Of a stretch of 64,000 nucleotides of DNA, positions 7,245-15,539 are shown one piece after another. The stretch spans positions 1 to 64,000 of the forward strand of contig DMEU01000002.1 in assembly GCA_003451585.1 (NCBI GenBank). The letters are read 5' to 3'. Position numbers and translations under genes: made by a program. Positions within the stretch are counted from its first letter, which is position 1. Each line of letters begins with the position of its first letter. Source of the stretch: Candidatus Omnitrophota bacterium. Its GTDB lineage: Bacteria; Omnitrophota; Gorgyraeia; Velamenicoccales; Velamenicoccaceae. Under the pieces are notes generated by a model. The model had not been told where the DNA came from. It did no database searches and saw only the letters and a program-made list of their open reading frames with translations.

Positions 7245-7496
7245 CTATGCCTGCGCCACTTTATGCAGGATCTCTGAAATAAACGTCTGGTATTTGATCC
7301 CAAGCCTTTGCGCCTTGTGTTTAAGGTTCTTGAGGTCATTACTATTGACCCGGACATTTAGAACAGCATCTTTGCGGCGAGCCGCGATAGCTTGAGCCAT
7401 TTCATTAAACTCTTCTTTGGAAACGTTGATATATTCGCCTTTTATTAATGCATCTTCAATCGCTTTTTCTTGTCGCGTCAATTTTGCAGTTCTCAT
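7245..7496 (-). CDS. CopG/BrnA-like antitoxin
   Basis: An 83-aa protein of the ribbon-helix-helix kind. The C-terminal half, NVRVNSNDLKNLKHKAQRLG followed by IKYQTFISEILHKVA, is typical of CopG-type antitoxins paired with BrnT-like toxins. It should bind the toxin and repress the operon by binding the palindromes at 7761-7778. Start overlaps the toxin gene by 4 bp. Confidence 0.85.
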   Translation of the reverse strand: MRTAKLTRQEKAIEDALIKGEYINVSKEEFNEMAQAIAARRKDAVLNVRVNSNDLKNLKHKAQRLGIKYQTFISEILHKVAQA

Positions 7497-7750
7497 TTCG
7501 TTCTCCCTCGATAAAACTTTGTATATTTTCGGCTTGGATAAAGCGTTTTTAAAAAGACTTCTTCATTTGTTTCCACAAAGGGCACAAGCCAGATATAGCC
7601 TTTATGTTTGAACAGCATGATCTTTTGGTGAGCGCGGGTATGATGCTCTCCAATGCCTATAAATGCCGATGCTAGGATTTCTTCAAACGAAGCACCTCTC
7701 GTTCGTTTTAATCTCGCGCTCTTCAAGGCGTCCCATCTAATCTTTTTCAT
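7493..7750 (-). CDS. BrnT-like toxin
   Basis: An 85-aa protein related to the BrnT family of RelE-fold ribonuclease toxins. The markers are RWDALKSARLKRTRGASFEE, then GYIWLVPFVETNEEVFLKTL and the PSRKYTKFYRG tail. First gene of the pair, with the antitoxin second. Promoter TTGACA-16-TACAAT lies directly upstream. Neighbouring repeat elements A and B match those around the HigBA-like pair at 1518-2122. Confidence 0.8.
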   Translation of the reverse strand: MKKIRWDALKSARLKRTRGASFEEILASAFIGIGEHHTRAHQKIMLFKHKGYIWLVPFVETNEEVFLKTLYPSRKYTKFYRGRTK

Positions 7751-7760
7751 AGGAGCCTAT

Positions 7761-7799
7761 TTGTATATACAATTGTATCATATTAATTAGCTCTGTCAA
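7761..7799 (-). promoter_or_regulatory. BrnTA-like promoter and operator
   Basis: Minus-strand -35 TTGACA (7794-7799), 16-bp spacer, -10 TACAAT (7772-7777). Two overlapping 12-bp palindromes, TTGTATATACAA (7761-7772) and ATACAATTGTAT (7767-7778), cover the -10 and start region and are likely the antitoxin site. Confidence 0.75.
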
Positions 7800-7833
7800 G
7801 GAATAGTATAAATTGACCACTTATAAACAAAAA

Positions 7834-7875
7834 CCCTCGCTTTGCGAGCGAGGGGTAATATCGGGAATCCCGCGG
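7834..7875. repeat. Flank element B, copy 2 (hairpin)
   Basis: Hairpin CCCTCGC-(7 nt)-GCGAGGG at 7834-7854 and GGGAATCCCGCGG at 7863-7875. Partner of 2201-2244. Right of it, 7929-7964 holds another inverted repeat, CACCTCCG/CGGAGGTG. Confidence 0.65.
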
Positions 7876-7985
7876 ATATTCGTTTCGATTTAGTAGGACC
7901 GGGTACCAATAACTCTTTGACGCTTCGCCACCTCCGCGGAGTCCTTTCGGCCACCTCGGAGGTGTCTTAAAGCTACTGACGGACC

Positions 7986-8025
7986 TGTCCCTTTCTATTT
8001 AACTCCGCTTGGGGGTTTTGTCAAT
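7986..8025. repeat. Dispersed repeat C, copy 2
   Basis: Near-identical partner of 7033-7072 (shared TTCTATTTAACTCCGCTT). The interval 7876-8071 has no gene that I can support. Confidence 0.6.
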
Positions 8026-8071
8026 TGGATGTTTTGGTTCCTGGTCGGTAAGTCTGGTTTTGTCATTACTA

Positions 8072-8100
8072 TTGCTGTGGATAGAAAATATTGCTATTAT
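8072..8100 (+). promoter_or_regulatory. Promoter of U32 gene, near-leaderless
   Basis: -35 TTGCTG (8072-8077), 17-bp spacer, -10 TATTAT (8095-8100). The ATG at 8112 is only 11 bases after the -10, leaving a leader of a few bases at most and no room for a Shine-Dalgarno site. Confidence 0.6.
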
Positions 8101-8111
8101 TGTAACCGTAT

Positions 8112-9950
8112 ATGCATCCCATCAAAAAAACAATCGAGCTTCTTGCTCCGGCAAAAAATGCTGAAATCGGGATAGCCGCTATAAATTGCGGAGCCGATGC
8201 CGTATATATTGCTGCCGAAAAATTTGGCGCGCGCGAAGATGCCGGAAATACCCTGTCCGATATCAAAAAACTTATAGCCCATGCCCACAAATATTATGCC
8301 CGCGTCTATATAGCTTTAAACACTATTTTACGTAACGATGAATTAGACGAGGCCCTTAAACTTATTAATAACATCTATTCAATCGGCGCAGACGGCCTGA
8401 TCATTCAAGATGTGGGCCTTCTTGAACTTAACTTGCCCCCCATTCCCTTGATCGCAAGCACGCAGATGAATAATGATTCTCTTGAAAAAATCCTCTTTTT
8501 ACAGAATATCGGGTTTAAACGCGTTATCCTGCCCAGGGAATTAACGCTTCGCCAGATAAGCGAAATAAAAGCCAAAACATCAATTGAGCTTGAGTGCTTT
8601 ATTCACGGTTCATTGTGCGTGAGCTATAGCGGGCAATGTTATCTAAGTTACGCGCTTGGCGGCCGCAGCGCCAATCGCGGGGCATGCGCGCAACCCTGTC
8701 GGCGCAGTTATCGCCTGCTTAATGAAAGCGGAAAGGTCCTTGCGAAAGACAAATACCTTCTTTCATTAAAAGATCTTAATCGCGCGGATCATTTGAAAGA
8801 GTTGATCCACGCGGGAGTCACATCCTTTAAAATAGAAGGCCGGCTCAAAGACATATCTTATGTTATCAATATCACAAGTTTCTACCGCAAAAAGATCGAT
8901 GAATTGATAGACGGCAAAGATATATTTAAGAGTTCGTCAGGACGGACAACTTTCGATTTTACGCCGAATCCACACAAAACATTTAATCGCGGATATACGG
9001 ATTTTTATTTGGGCGGAAAAAAAGAGGACATAGCCTCCCTCCATACGCCTAAATCTTTGGGAGAAAAGATCGGGCCTGTTGCAAAGATCAGGAATGATCA
9101 TTTTACCCTATCCTTAAAACATGATTTAATAAATAGCGACGGGATATGCTTTTTCGACCACAACCAGGTCCTAAGGGGCACTCTTATAAATAAGGTTGAG
9201 AATGGGAAAATTTATCCCGATAAGATGTTTTACCTGGAAGAAAACACCGTTATTTACAGGAATTACGACAAAACCTTTGTAAAGATCCTTGAAAAATCGC
9301 CCTGCAGGCGGAAGATCGGCGTTTCTTTTACGCTTGAGGAAACCGCAGAAGGATTTAAACTGGATGCCCGCGATGAGGATGGGAACGCCGGCACCTTTTC
9401 TCTTATAACAAAAAAAACCAAAGCCGAACAAAAAACATTAGCGGGATCAAACATTAAAAATCAGATCTCTAAGCTTAACGAGACGATCTTCGAATGCAAA
9501 AACATAACGGTTAACTTAAAAGATGCGTATTTAATCCCCCTTTCAATACTCAACCAGCTGCGGCGCGAAGCGATCAAAGATCTTTTAGATGAGCGCGAAA
9601 AAAACCGGCCTAAGGCAATCGGCGGCATCATCAAAAATGATATCCCCTATCCTTTCGAGAATATTACCTATCTCGGGAATTGCCTTAATGAAAAAACGGA
9701 AGCCTTTTATGAACGCCATGGCGCCAAGGTTACGGAATTGGCCGCGGAAAACGGTATGGATATGAGCGGCCGCAGGGTCATGATCACAAAATATTGCGTC
9801 AAAAAAGAATTAGGTTTGTGCGCAAAGGAAGCCGACACCTTGTACCTGGTGGACGAAGACAAACGAAAATATCTATTAAAATTCAACTGTAAAGAATGCT
9901 TAATGGAAGTGTATCTCCCCCAATGCGAAAAGACCATCTTAAAGGGATAG
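8112..9950 (+). CDS. Peptidase U32 family protein (RlhA-like)
   Basis: A 612-aa U32 protein. The N-terminal TIM-barrel part (ELLAPAKNAEIGIAAINCGADAVYIA) and the signature ECFIHGSLCVSYSGQCYLS, followed by SANRGACAQPCRRSYR, are characteristic. The cysteines in the signature are those that bind iron-sulfur in this family. Length and the extra C-terminal domain fit RlhA, which hydroxylates 23S rRNA, better than the shorter TrhP/YegQ. More cysteines (KYCVKKELGLC, FNCKEC) lie near the C-terminus. The following RluA-type gene also acts on RNA and overlaps its end, which supports an RNA-modification operon. Confidence 0.85.
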   Translation: MHPIKKTIELLAPAKNAEIGIAAINCGADAVYIAAEKFGAREDAGNTLSDIKKLIAHAHKYYARVYIALNTILRNDELDEALKLINNIYSIGADGLIIQDVGLLELNLPPIPLIASTQMNNDSLEKILFLQNIGFKRVILPRELTLRQISEIKAKTSIELECFIHGSLCVSYSGQCYLSYALGGRSANRGACAQPCRRSYRLLNESGKVLAKDKYLLSLKDLNRADHLKELIHAGVTSFKIEGRLKDISYVINITSFYRKKIDELIDGKDIFKSSSGRTTFDFTPNPHKTFNRGYTDFYLGGKKEDIASLHTPKSLGEKIGPVAKIRNDHFTLSLKHDLINSDGICFFDHNQVLRGTLINKVENGKIYPDKMFYLEENTVIYRNYDKTFVKILEKSPCRRKIGVSFTLEETAEGFKLDARDEDGNAGTFSLITKKTKAEQKTLAGSNIKNQISKLNETIFECKNITVNLKDAYLIPLSILNQLRREAIKDLLDEREKNRPKAIGGIIKNDIPYPFENITYLGNCLNEKTEAFYERHGAKVTELAAENGMDMSGRRVMITKYCVKKELGLCAKEADTLYLVDEDKRKYLLKFNCKECLMEVYLPQCEKTILKG

Positions 9951-10603
9951 GGTTAATTTACGAGGACCGCGACATCCTTGTCATCGACAAGCCGCCCGGG
10001 CTTCTTACGATGGCATCTGCTACTGAAAGAGAGAAAACCGCCTACCATATTCTTACGGATTATGTCCGTAAAGGTTATTCCAAATCGCCAAAACGTATTT
10101 TTATCGTGCACCGTCTCGATAGAGACACATCGGGTATTGTCATCTTCGCAAAGACCGAGGCCGCGAAGAATTGCCTGCAGGACCAGTGGGACGAGACTGA
10201 AAAAAAATATCTCGCTGTAGTTTACGGTAAACTGCCGGAAAAGTCCGGCGCTATAACTTCGTATTTGGCTGAGAATGCCGCACACGTTGTCTACAGCACA
10301 AAAGACAGATCAATAGGAAGGCTTTCCACCACCAACTATAAAGTCCTCAAAGAGACCAGGGATCTGAGCGTTCTTGAGATCGGCCTGGTTACAGGCAGGA
10401 AAAATCAGATACGCGTCCATTGCGCTGAAATGGGGCACCCGATAGTGGGCGATAAAAAGTATGGTTGGAAGAATGACACGTATAAACGCATGGCGCTGCA
10501 CGCCCGCTCGATATCTTTTCTGCACCCCTGGAGTGGCAAGAGGATGCTGTTAGAAACAAAGATACCGGCTTATTTGATCGGCCTCGCAGGAGATATAGCC
10601 TAG
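9923..10603 (+). CDS. RluA-family pseudouridine synthase
   Basis: A 226-aa pseudouridine synthase of the RluA/RsuA superfamily that converts uridine to pseudouridine in rRNA or tRNA. The catalytic Asp is in HRLDRDTSGIVIFAK. Further motifs are GRKNQIRVHCAEMGHPIVGD and the KRMALHARSI region. There is no S4 domain. The start at 9923 is chosen because conserved sequence begins with IGLIYEDRDILVIDKPPG; an ATG at 9896 is possible but would lengthen the overlap with the U32 gene. It overlaps that gene by 28 bp. Confidence 0.9.
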   Translation: MRKDHLKGIGLIYEDRDILVIDKPPGLLTMASATEREKTAYHILTDYVRKGYSKSPKRIFIVHRLDRDTSGIVIFAKTEAAKNCLQDQWDETEKKYLAVVYGKLPEKSGAITSYLAENAAHVVYSTKDRSIGRLSTTNYKVLKETRDLSVLEIGLVTGRKNQIRVHCAEMGHPIVGDKKYGWKNDTYKRMALHARSISFLHPWSGKRMLLETKIPAYLIGLAGDIA

Positions 10604-10637
10604 TTGGAGTATTCGTTCCTATAGCTATGCTAAGGCT

Positions 10638-10856
10638 TTATTGCAGGAAATCCGGGTTAAACTTTTGGAAAAAAGAGCACTCCCAGCAGTATTTAAAATC
10701 CCTGTTCTGCGTTGGAGTGAAATTCCGGGATACAAACCAGCACTCTTTTCCGCACTGATGTTTGTGGGCCACACAGTTAATTTTTATCTTATCCGCGCAA
10801 TTCCAGAATTCCCAGCAGTTGATGTCTCTTGTCTGTTCTTCCGAATTTTTAAGCAT
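10638..10856 (-). CDS. Two-CW domain protein
   Basis: A 72-aa cysteine-rich protein: DINCWEFWNC, HQCGKECWFVSR and YCWECSFFQKFNP. The CWEFWNC pattern is the hallmark of small two-CW proteins, whose role is unknown; metal binding is likely. It starts 8 bp before the end of the pyruvate kinase gene and is probably translated from the same message. Confidence 0.65.
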   Translation of the reverse strand: MLKNSEEQTRDINCWEFWNCADKIKINCVAHKHQCGKECWFVSRNFTPTQNRDFKYCWECSFFQKFNPDFLQ

Positions 10857-11898
10857 ATGGCCTCATTTCCGGTTGCCTTGCCCTGGCAATGTATCCTTCG
10901 GTGAATTTGATGATCTCGTTCATCATGGCGACGCTTTCTACCGGATATAGCCCTGCTGCTGTTTCGGCTGAAAGCATCACATAGTCAGAGCCGTCAAAGA
11001 TGGCATTTGCCACATCGCTGGCTTCCGCGCGGGTCGGCCGGGCGCGCTCGGTCATGGTCTCGAGCATCTGGGTCGCGGTTATTACGAATTTATTTTTTTC
11101 CTTGCATTTTTTTATCAATATTTTTTGCCAGACCGGGACCTGGTAAATAGGCAAAGATACGCCCATATCTCCTCGGGCTATCATAATGCCGTCAGATACT
11201 TTTAGTATCCCGTCTATGTTATTTATTCCTTCCCGGTTCTCTATTTTGGCGATCACCTTACAGTTGAACGAGCCAAGCAATTCGCGTATTTTTAAAATGT
11301 CTTTTTTTGTCCGGACAAAGGACTGCGCTATGAAATTAACATTATTTTCTATGCCGAAACTGATGTCAGCCTTGTCTTTTTCGGTGATATCGCGGAACTT
11401 AAGCCTTATCTCCGGGATGTTTATGCCTTTGTGTTCTTTTAATACCCCCGGGACGATGACCTCTGTTTTAAGGTGGCTTTTGGTTTTGGCTTTGACCTGG
11501 AGCGTTATTAGGCCGTCATCGATATAAATGAACTGTCCTGTTTTAAAATCCTTGAGAGAGCCCGGATAGTCGAATGGGATGATATCTGTTGAGGATGTCT
11601 TTTCCCTGTTTGTCAGTAAGACCGGCTGTTTTTTCTTTAGCGATATCTGCTTTGAAGGGATGCCTTTGAAGCGGCCTATGCGTATGCGGTAACCCTCAAG
11701 GTCCTGTAGTATCTTTATGCTTCGCCTGTATTTTTTATTCAGGTCCCTTATTATCTGTATGCGTTTTAGGTGTTCCTGGTGGGTGCCGTGGGAAAAATTA
11801 AGCCGCGCGACATCAAGGCCTGCCAGCATCATTTTTCTCAAAATTGTCGGATTATCGCTTGCCGGGCCGAGGGTCGCAATTATCTTTGTCTTTACCAT
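10849..11898 (-). CDS. pyk: Pyruvate kinase, short form without C-domain
   Basis: Converts phosphoenolpyruvate and ADP to pyruvate and ATP. Clear motifs: TKIIATLGPAS, LNFSHG, the active-site KIENREGINNID, ARGDMGVSLP, and ATQMLETM followed by PTRAEASDVANAIFDGSDY. At 349 aa it stops soon after the LSAETAAGLYPVESV helix. The usual C-terminal allosteric domain (about 120 residues) is therefore missing, while all catalytic residues are present. It is probably active but not controlled by sugar-phosphate effectors. Confidence 0.9.
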   Translation of the reverse strand: MVKTKIIATLGPASDNPTILRKMMLAGLDVARLNFSHGTHQEHLKRIQIIRDLNKKYRRSIKILQDLEGYRIRIGRFKGIPSKQISLKKKQPVLLTNREKTSSTDIIPFDYPGSLKDFKTGQFIYIDDGLITLQVKAKTKSHLKTEVIVPGVLKEHKGINIPEIRLKFRDITEKDKADISFGIENNVNFIAQSFVRTKKDILKIRELLGSFNCKVIAKIENREGINNIDGILKVSDGIMIARGDMGVSLPIYQVPVWQKILIKKCKEKNKFVITATQMLETMTERARPTRAEASDVANAIFDGSDYVMLSAETAAGLYPVESVAMMNEIIKFTEGYIARARQPEMRPYA

Positions 11899-11901
11899 AA
11901 G

Positions 11902-12888
11902 TTATTTCTCGAAGAGTTCTTTGTATTTGCCGTAGCCTTCAATTTCCAGGTCTTCTTTGGGGATGAAACGCAGCGCCGCAGAATTAATACAATAGCGAAG
12001 CTCTGTTGGCGCCGGACCGTCGGGGAACACGTGGCCAAGGTGGGAATCAGCCTTTTTGCTTCTGACCTCTGCGCGGCTCATGTGAAGGCTTTTGTCCTTT
12101 TTTTCTACGATATTTTGTGGCTCAATAGGTTTTGTAAAACTTGGCCAGCCGGTGCCTGATTCGAACTTATCCGATGAGGCAAAGAGCGGCTCACCGGACA
12201 CCACGTCTACGTAGATGCCTTCTTTTTTATTGTCCCAGTATGGGTTGTTGAAGGCAGGCTCGGTCCCGTTCTCCTGGGTAACATTATATTGCAGGGGTGT
12301 TAATTTTTCCTTTAGTTGTTCTTTTAAATATTCGTCTCGGCCGGAACGCGACCGGTAGGATTTATATTGCAGCGCGCACGTCTTATAATAATCCTGGTGG
12401 TATGCCTCGGCTTCGTAGAATTTTGTAGCCTTGATAATTTCTGTTGCTATGGGTTTCTGATATTGGCCTGACTTTGCCAGTTTTTCCTTTGACTGCTCTG
12501 CCAGGCGCTTTTGTTCCTCGTTGTGGTAAAAGATGGCTGTCCTGTATTGAGGGCCGCGGTCAACGAATTGGCCGCCGGCGTCTGTGGGGTCGATCTGTTC
12601 CCAGAAGATATCAAGGAGTTTTGAGTAAGATATCTTGGACGGGTCGTAGGTGATCTCTATGGCTTCTATATGCCCTTTTTCGGCATAATCCTTATAAGTG
12701 GGGCTCTCCCCTGCCCCTCCTGTATAGCCGGAAACTACATTGGCCACGCCATCCAGGCTTTCAAATGGCGGCTCCATGCACCAGAAGCACCCACCCGCAA
12801 ACGTTGCTCTATCGAATTGACTTGCATTGACGTCGGATCTCACCATAAAAATGAATAATAAAGTGGCTAAAATACCGCGCAATTTCAT
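11902..12888 (-). CDS. msrAB: MsrA-MsrB fusion, secreted methionine sulfoxide reductase
   Basis: Repairs oxidised methionine (both S and R sulfoxides). After a signal peptide (KLRGILATLLFIFMVRS) comes an MsrA domain with catalytic GGCFWC and an MsrB domain with FESGTGWPSF and the catalytic Cys in RYCINSAALRF. The MsrB part has no zinc CxxC pairs. The ATG at 12888 is used because it gives the signal peptide; a longer frame to 12957 overlaps the small lipoprotein gene. That gene's TAA stop overlaps this ATG by one base, so translation is likely coupled. A periplasmic or outer-membrane site is expected. Confidence 0.9.
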   Translation of the reverse strand: MKLRGILATLLFIFMVRSDVNASQFDRATFAGGCFWCMEPPFESLDGVANVVSGYTGGAGESPTYKDYAEKGHIEAIEITYDPSKISYSKLLDIFWEQIDPTDAGGQFVDRGPQYRTAIFYHNEEQKRLAEQSKEKLAKSGQYQKPIATEIIKATKFYEAEAYHQDYYKTCALQYKSYRSRSGRDEYLKEQLKEKLTPLQYNVTQENGTEPAFNNPYWDNKKEGIYVDVVSGEPLFASSDKFESGTGWPSFTKPIEPQNIVEKKDKSLHMSRAEVRSKKADSHLGHVFPDGPAPTELRYCINSAALRFIPKEDLEIEGYGKYKELFEK

Positions 12889-13022
12889 TATTTTTTTGTA
12901 GCCTGGTATATCGCGTAACCGATGCCCGCGCTTGCGGCAGCTCCGATAACGGCGCATCCCGTATTAGCTAAAGTTATAAGAATTAAAAAAATACCTGTGG
13001 TCAACCAACGCTTTTTAAGCAT
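12888..13022 (-). CDS. Tiny lipoprotein upstream of msrAB
   Basis: A 44-aa open frame with a strong Shine-Dalgarno sequence (AGGAGAG) before its ATG. The product has a signal sequence (FLILITLANTGC) with lipobox NTGC, then the short mature part AVIGAAASAGIGYAIYQATK. The stop codon overlaps the msrAB start (TAATG). It resembles small glycine/alanine-rich lipoproteins of unknown role. It may anchor or simply precede the reductase. Confidence 0.6.
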   Translation of the reverse strand: MLKKRWLTTGIFLILITLANTGCAVIGAAASAGIGYAIYQATKK

Positions 13023-13039
13023 CTCTCTCCTTTTGTTTG

Positions 13040-14239
13040 TTAGTGTATAAGTTGGCTTATGGTGAAGACCGGCATAAATAAAGCCAGAACAATGCCGCCT
13101 ATTATGATCCCGAGAAAACCTATTACAAGCGGCTCTATCATCGCTGTCAGGCCGTCTACGGCCGAGTCGACCTGTTGCTCGTATAAGTCTGCGATCGTAG
13201 TCAGCATATCGGATAGTTGCCCCGTGCTCTCTCCTATGCCGATCATCCCTGTCACCATCGGCGGGAAGACGCTGTTTTTTGCAAGCCCTCCGGATATGGA
13301 TTCCCCGTTGCGTATATCAGAGATAGTGATAGCCACCGCTTTTTCGATGATCTTATTTTCAGAAGTCTTTGCCACAATGTCTAATGCGGTAAGGAGCGGC
13401 ACGGCGCTTTTTACTGTAGTTGCAAATGTCCTGGCGAACCTGGCGATGGCGACTTTTCTGATCAATGGCCCGAATACCGGCAGCCAAAGTTTTCTTCTGT
13501 CAAGCATCTCTCTGCCGCTCGGTGTCTTGGAATATTTCTTCAGGCAGAAGAGCAAGGCAACTATCAATATAACGGCAAAAATAAGGTATTTTCTGAAGAT
13601 CGTTGAGACCATAAGGAGCATTTGTGTTGCCAGGGGCAGTTCGCCGCCCAGTGTTTTAAATATTCCTTCAAACGTGGGCACGACCTTGATGAGCAAAACA
13701 GCGGTAATGAGGGCGGCCATGATGACGATTATCGACGGGTATACCATCGCTGCGCGTATCCTTCTTTGTAGATTGCCTGCCTTTTCCAGATATACGGCCA
13801 GCGTGACCAGGATCTCTTTTAGGTTACCGGAGATCTCCCCTGTTTTTACCATTATGCTGTATAGCGGAGAAAATATTCGAGGGTGTTTACCGATGGCATC
13901 ACAGAAATTGGCTCCGCCTAAAACATCCTCCCTTAATTTTAGTGTAACAGCGGCCAGCATTTTGTTCTCTGTCTGTTCGCATAGGATGCGCAAGGCTCGG
14001 ACTATGGTGATGCCGGCACCTACCATGGCGGCAAGCTCCCGTGTAAAAATAGCCAGTTCGTCTAAGCTGACAGATCTTTCTTTTATTTCACAGGTATTTT
14101 CTTCTTTTACGGAGATGACTACGAGTTCTTTGTTGTGGAGGACGGAGATAGCCTGCTGGAGGATGTCTGCTTCGAGGTTGCCGGAAAGGGCCATGCCCTG
14201 CCTATCTTTTGCTATGTAGTGGAAAACAGCCATTGCCAA
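13040..14239 (-). CDS. gspF: Type II secretion/type IV pilus inner-membrane platform protein
   Basis: A 399-aa GspF/PilC protein with two T2SSF domains (about 65-190 and 270-390), three membrane segments and the typical FTRELAAMVGAGITIVRAL start and FARTFATTVKSAVPLLTALD repeat. It organises the assembly ATPase under the inner membrane. No ATPase gene is adjacent; instead an isolated GspE-N domain protein lies upstream. The rest of the machine must lie elsewhere. Confidence 0.9.
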   Translation of the reverse strand: MAMAVFHYIAKDRQGMALSGNLEADILQQAISVLHNKELVVISVKEENTCEIKERSVSLDELAIFTRELAAMVGAGITIVRALRILCEQTENKMLAAVTLKLREDVLGGANFCDAIGKHPRIFSPLYSIMVKTGEISGNLKEILVTLAVYLEKAGNLQRRIRAAMVYPSIIVIMAALITAVLLIKVVPTFEGIFKTLGGELPLATQMLLMVSTIFRKYLIFAVILIVALLFCLKKYSKTPSGREMLDRRKLWLPVFGPLIRKVAIARFARTFATTVKSAVPLLTALDIVAKTSENKIIEKAVAITISDIRNGESISGGLAKNSVFPPMVTGMIGIGESTGQLSDMLTTIADLYEQQVDSAVDGLTAMIEPLVIGFLGIIIGGIVLALFMPVFTISQLIH

Positions 14240-14265
14240 CCTTGCGTTTTAAGACGGTATCCTGC

Positions 14266-14862
14266 TTAGTTCTTGTAACACCTATCAATAGCTTTTTTAA
14301 TGTCGCTTATCGTGCTGACGAACGGCAGGATGATACATTTTGAAGCCACTTCTATTTCTATTATAGCTGAAGCATCCAATGGATTGGCCATTGCTATTGT
14401 CAGGCTGGAGCCCATTTTTTCAATAGGGACAGAGCAGTGGCGTATTGCCAGGTTGTATGAGACCATCTCGATGGCGTCCTTATTTATCTCATAGTTGTTT
14501 AAAGGCAGGTATGGGAAACCATACCAGGTTATCAGTTCCTGGACTATGTCCTCTTCTTTTACAAAGCCTAATTCTACCAGCGTCTCCTGTATGGGCAGGC
14601 CCTTGGTCTTCTGATGCGAAAGCACATGTTGGAAATCATCGTAGGTTATTAGTTTATTTGTTAGTTTCGATCTTGACGCAAGCATCCTATTGCAGTGAAT
14701 GCAGCGGAATACCGTCTCGCCGGAGTTGTTTTTTATTGACTCAGGAGAGCAGTTGATCAGCTTAAGTATCTCACCTATAGAAACAGCCTGGTTTTTTTTC
14801 ATCAGGAGATGTTCCGTCTGATCGGATTGTTTAGGGCCTGGGGTCTTGTTTAGCGCGGACAT
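14266..14862 (-). CDS. Stand-alone GspE N-terminal (MshEN) domain protein
   Basis: About 198 aa. The sequence LGFVKEEDIVQELITWYGFP, YLPLNNYEINKDAIEMV and MANPLDASAIIEIEVA is the N-terminal domain of GspE/PilB/MshE ATPases, yet the ATPase domain is absent. A CIHCNRM pair precedes it. Start is uncertain: ATG at 14862 is used, with TTG at 14916 and ATG at 14802 as options. Next to gspF it could be a docking adaptor for the secretion platform or a c-di-GMP sensor, since some MshEN domains bind that messenger. Confidence 0.7.
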   Translation of the reverse strand: MSALNKTPGPKQSDQTEHLLMKKNQAVSIGEILKLINCSPESIKNNSGETVFRCIHCNRMLASRSKLTNKLITYDDFQHVLSHQKTKGLPIQETLVELGFVKEEDIVQELITWYGFPYLPLNNYEINKDAIEMVSYNLAIRHCSVPIEKMGSSLTIAMANPLDASAIIEIEVASKCIILPFVSTISDIKKAIDRCYKN

Positions 14863-14921
14863 TTCTTTATTATTAGCATATTTATTGGTAAAAATCAACA
14901 GGAGACCGGGATCCAAGCGAG

Positions 14922-15092
14922 TTATCGGATCAGTATAAGTACAAAGCTGACCAGCACGAGTATGGCTATGATGGAAATGATCAGTTTACGCTTGCCTATG
15001 CCGCGGTTAAGGCTTTCTCCGCAGTAAAGGCATAGCAGCGCGTCGTCATCGTATATAGGTTTTTTGCAATGCGGGCAGGCATACTCGGTCAT
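14922..15092 (-). CDS. Small zinc-ribbon membrane protein
   Basis: A 56-aa open frame: a zinc ribbon with CPHC (residues 6-9) and CLYC (21-24), then a basic patch GKRKL and one hydrophobic helix (IISIIAILVLVSFVLILI) to the end. The ribbon would face the cytoplasm. It lies seven bases after the coiled-coil gene at 15099-15539. It is a conserved-looking but unnamed type. Confidence 0.6.
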   Translation of the reverse strand: MTEYACPHCKKPIYDDDALLCLYCGESLNRGIGKRKLIISIIAILVLVSFVLILIR

Positions 15093-15098
15093 AATATG

Positions 15099-15539
15099 TT
15101 ATTTTTTGAATTCTTGAAGCAGCATGTGGATCCTTTGTTGTTCTGCCGCGAGCTGTTCCTGCTGCAGCCGCATGGCCTCTTTCTGGGCCTCCATGTCCTG
15201 GTCCATCTTGTGCAAAGAACCCCACAGGTTCTTTTTGCGGCCCTCTTCTTTCAGAATGACCTGCCTGGTCTTTTCCTGGTACTGCCAGTAATCCTGTTTG
15301 TCTTTTTGGTAGTATTGGTAAAGTTTTTGTGGTTTTTTTTGCTTAGACGCCAGTTCATATGCGCCATAGATTATAAGATAACCTAGAAGGAGCGCAGGGA
15401 TGATCGCCAGAAAAAAGAAAATTATCAGTTTGCGCGTGCTTACTTCAGGGTCTATTTTTCGGAGCTTAGAGGTATGATGGGCCTTTTCGGCATGTTTTTT
15501 TAAGCCAAATGACCCGTCTCGGGAAGGTTCCATGATCAT
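15099..15539 (-). CDS. Membrane protein with C-terminal coiled coil
   Basis: A 146-aa protein with a basic N-terminus, one membrane helix (about 37-62, LIIFFFLAIIPALLLGYLII) and a long Gln/Glu/Lys-rich coiled coil (about 70-146). The family is not recognised. Its ATGA start overlaps the AsmA-like gene, so the two are probably co-translated and act together in the envelope. Confidence 0.6.
   Translation of the reverse strand: MIMEPSRDGSFGLKKHAEKAHHTSKLRKIDPEVSTRKLIIFFFLAIIPALLLGYLIIYGAYELASKQKKPQKLYQYYQKDKQDYWQYQEKTRQVILKEEGRKKNLWGSLHKMDQDMEAQKEAMRLQQEQLAAEQQRIHMLLQEFKK

Noticed and set aside
13059..14219. 386-codon rightward open frame opposite gspF
   Set aside because: It is the complement of a clear GspF protein. 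The translation shows no family and is rich in Ser, Arg and Ile as expected of a shadow frame.
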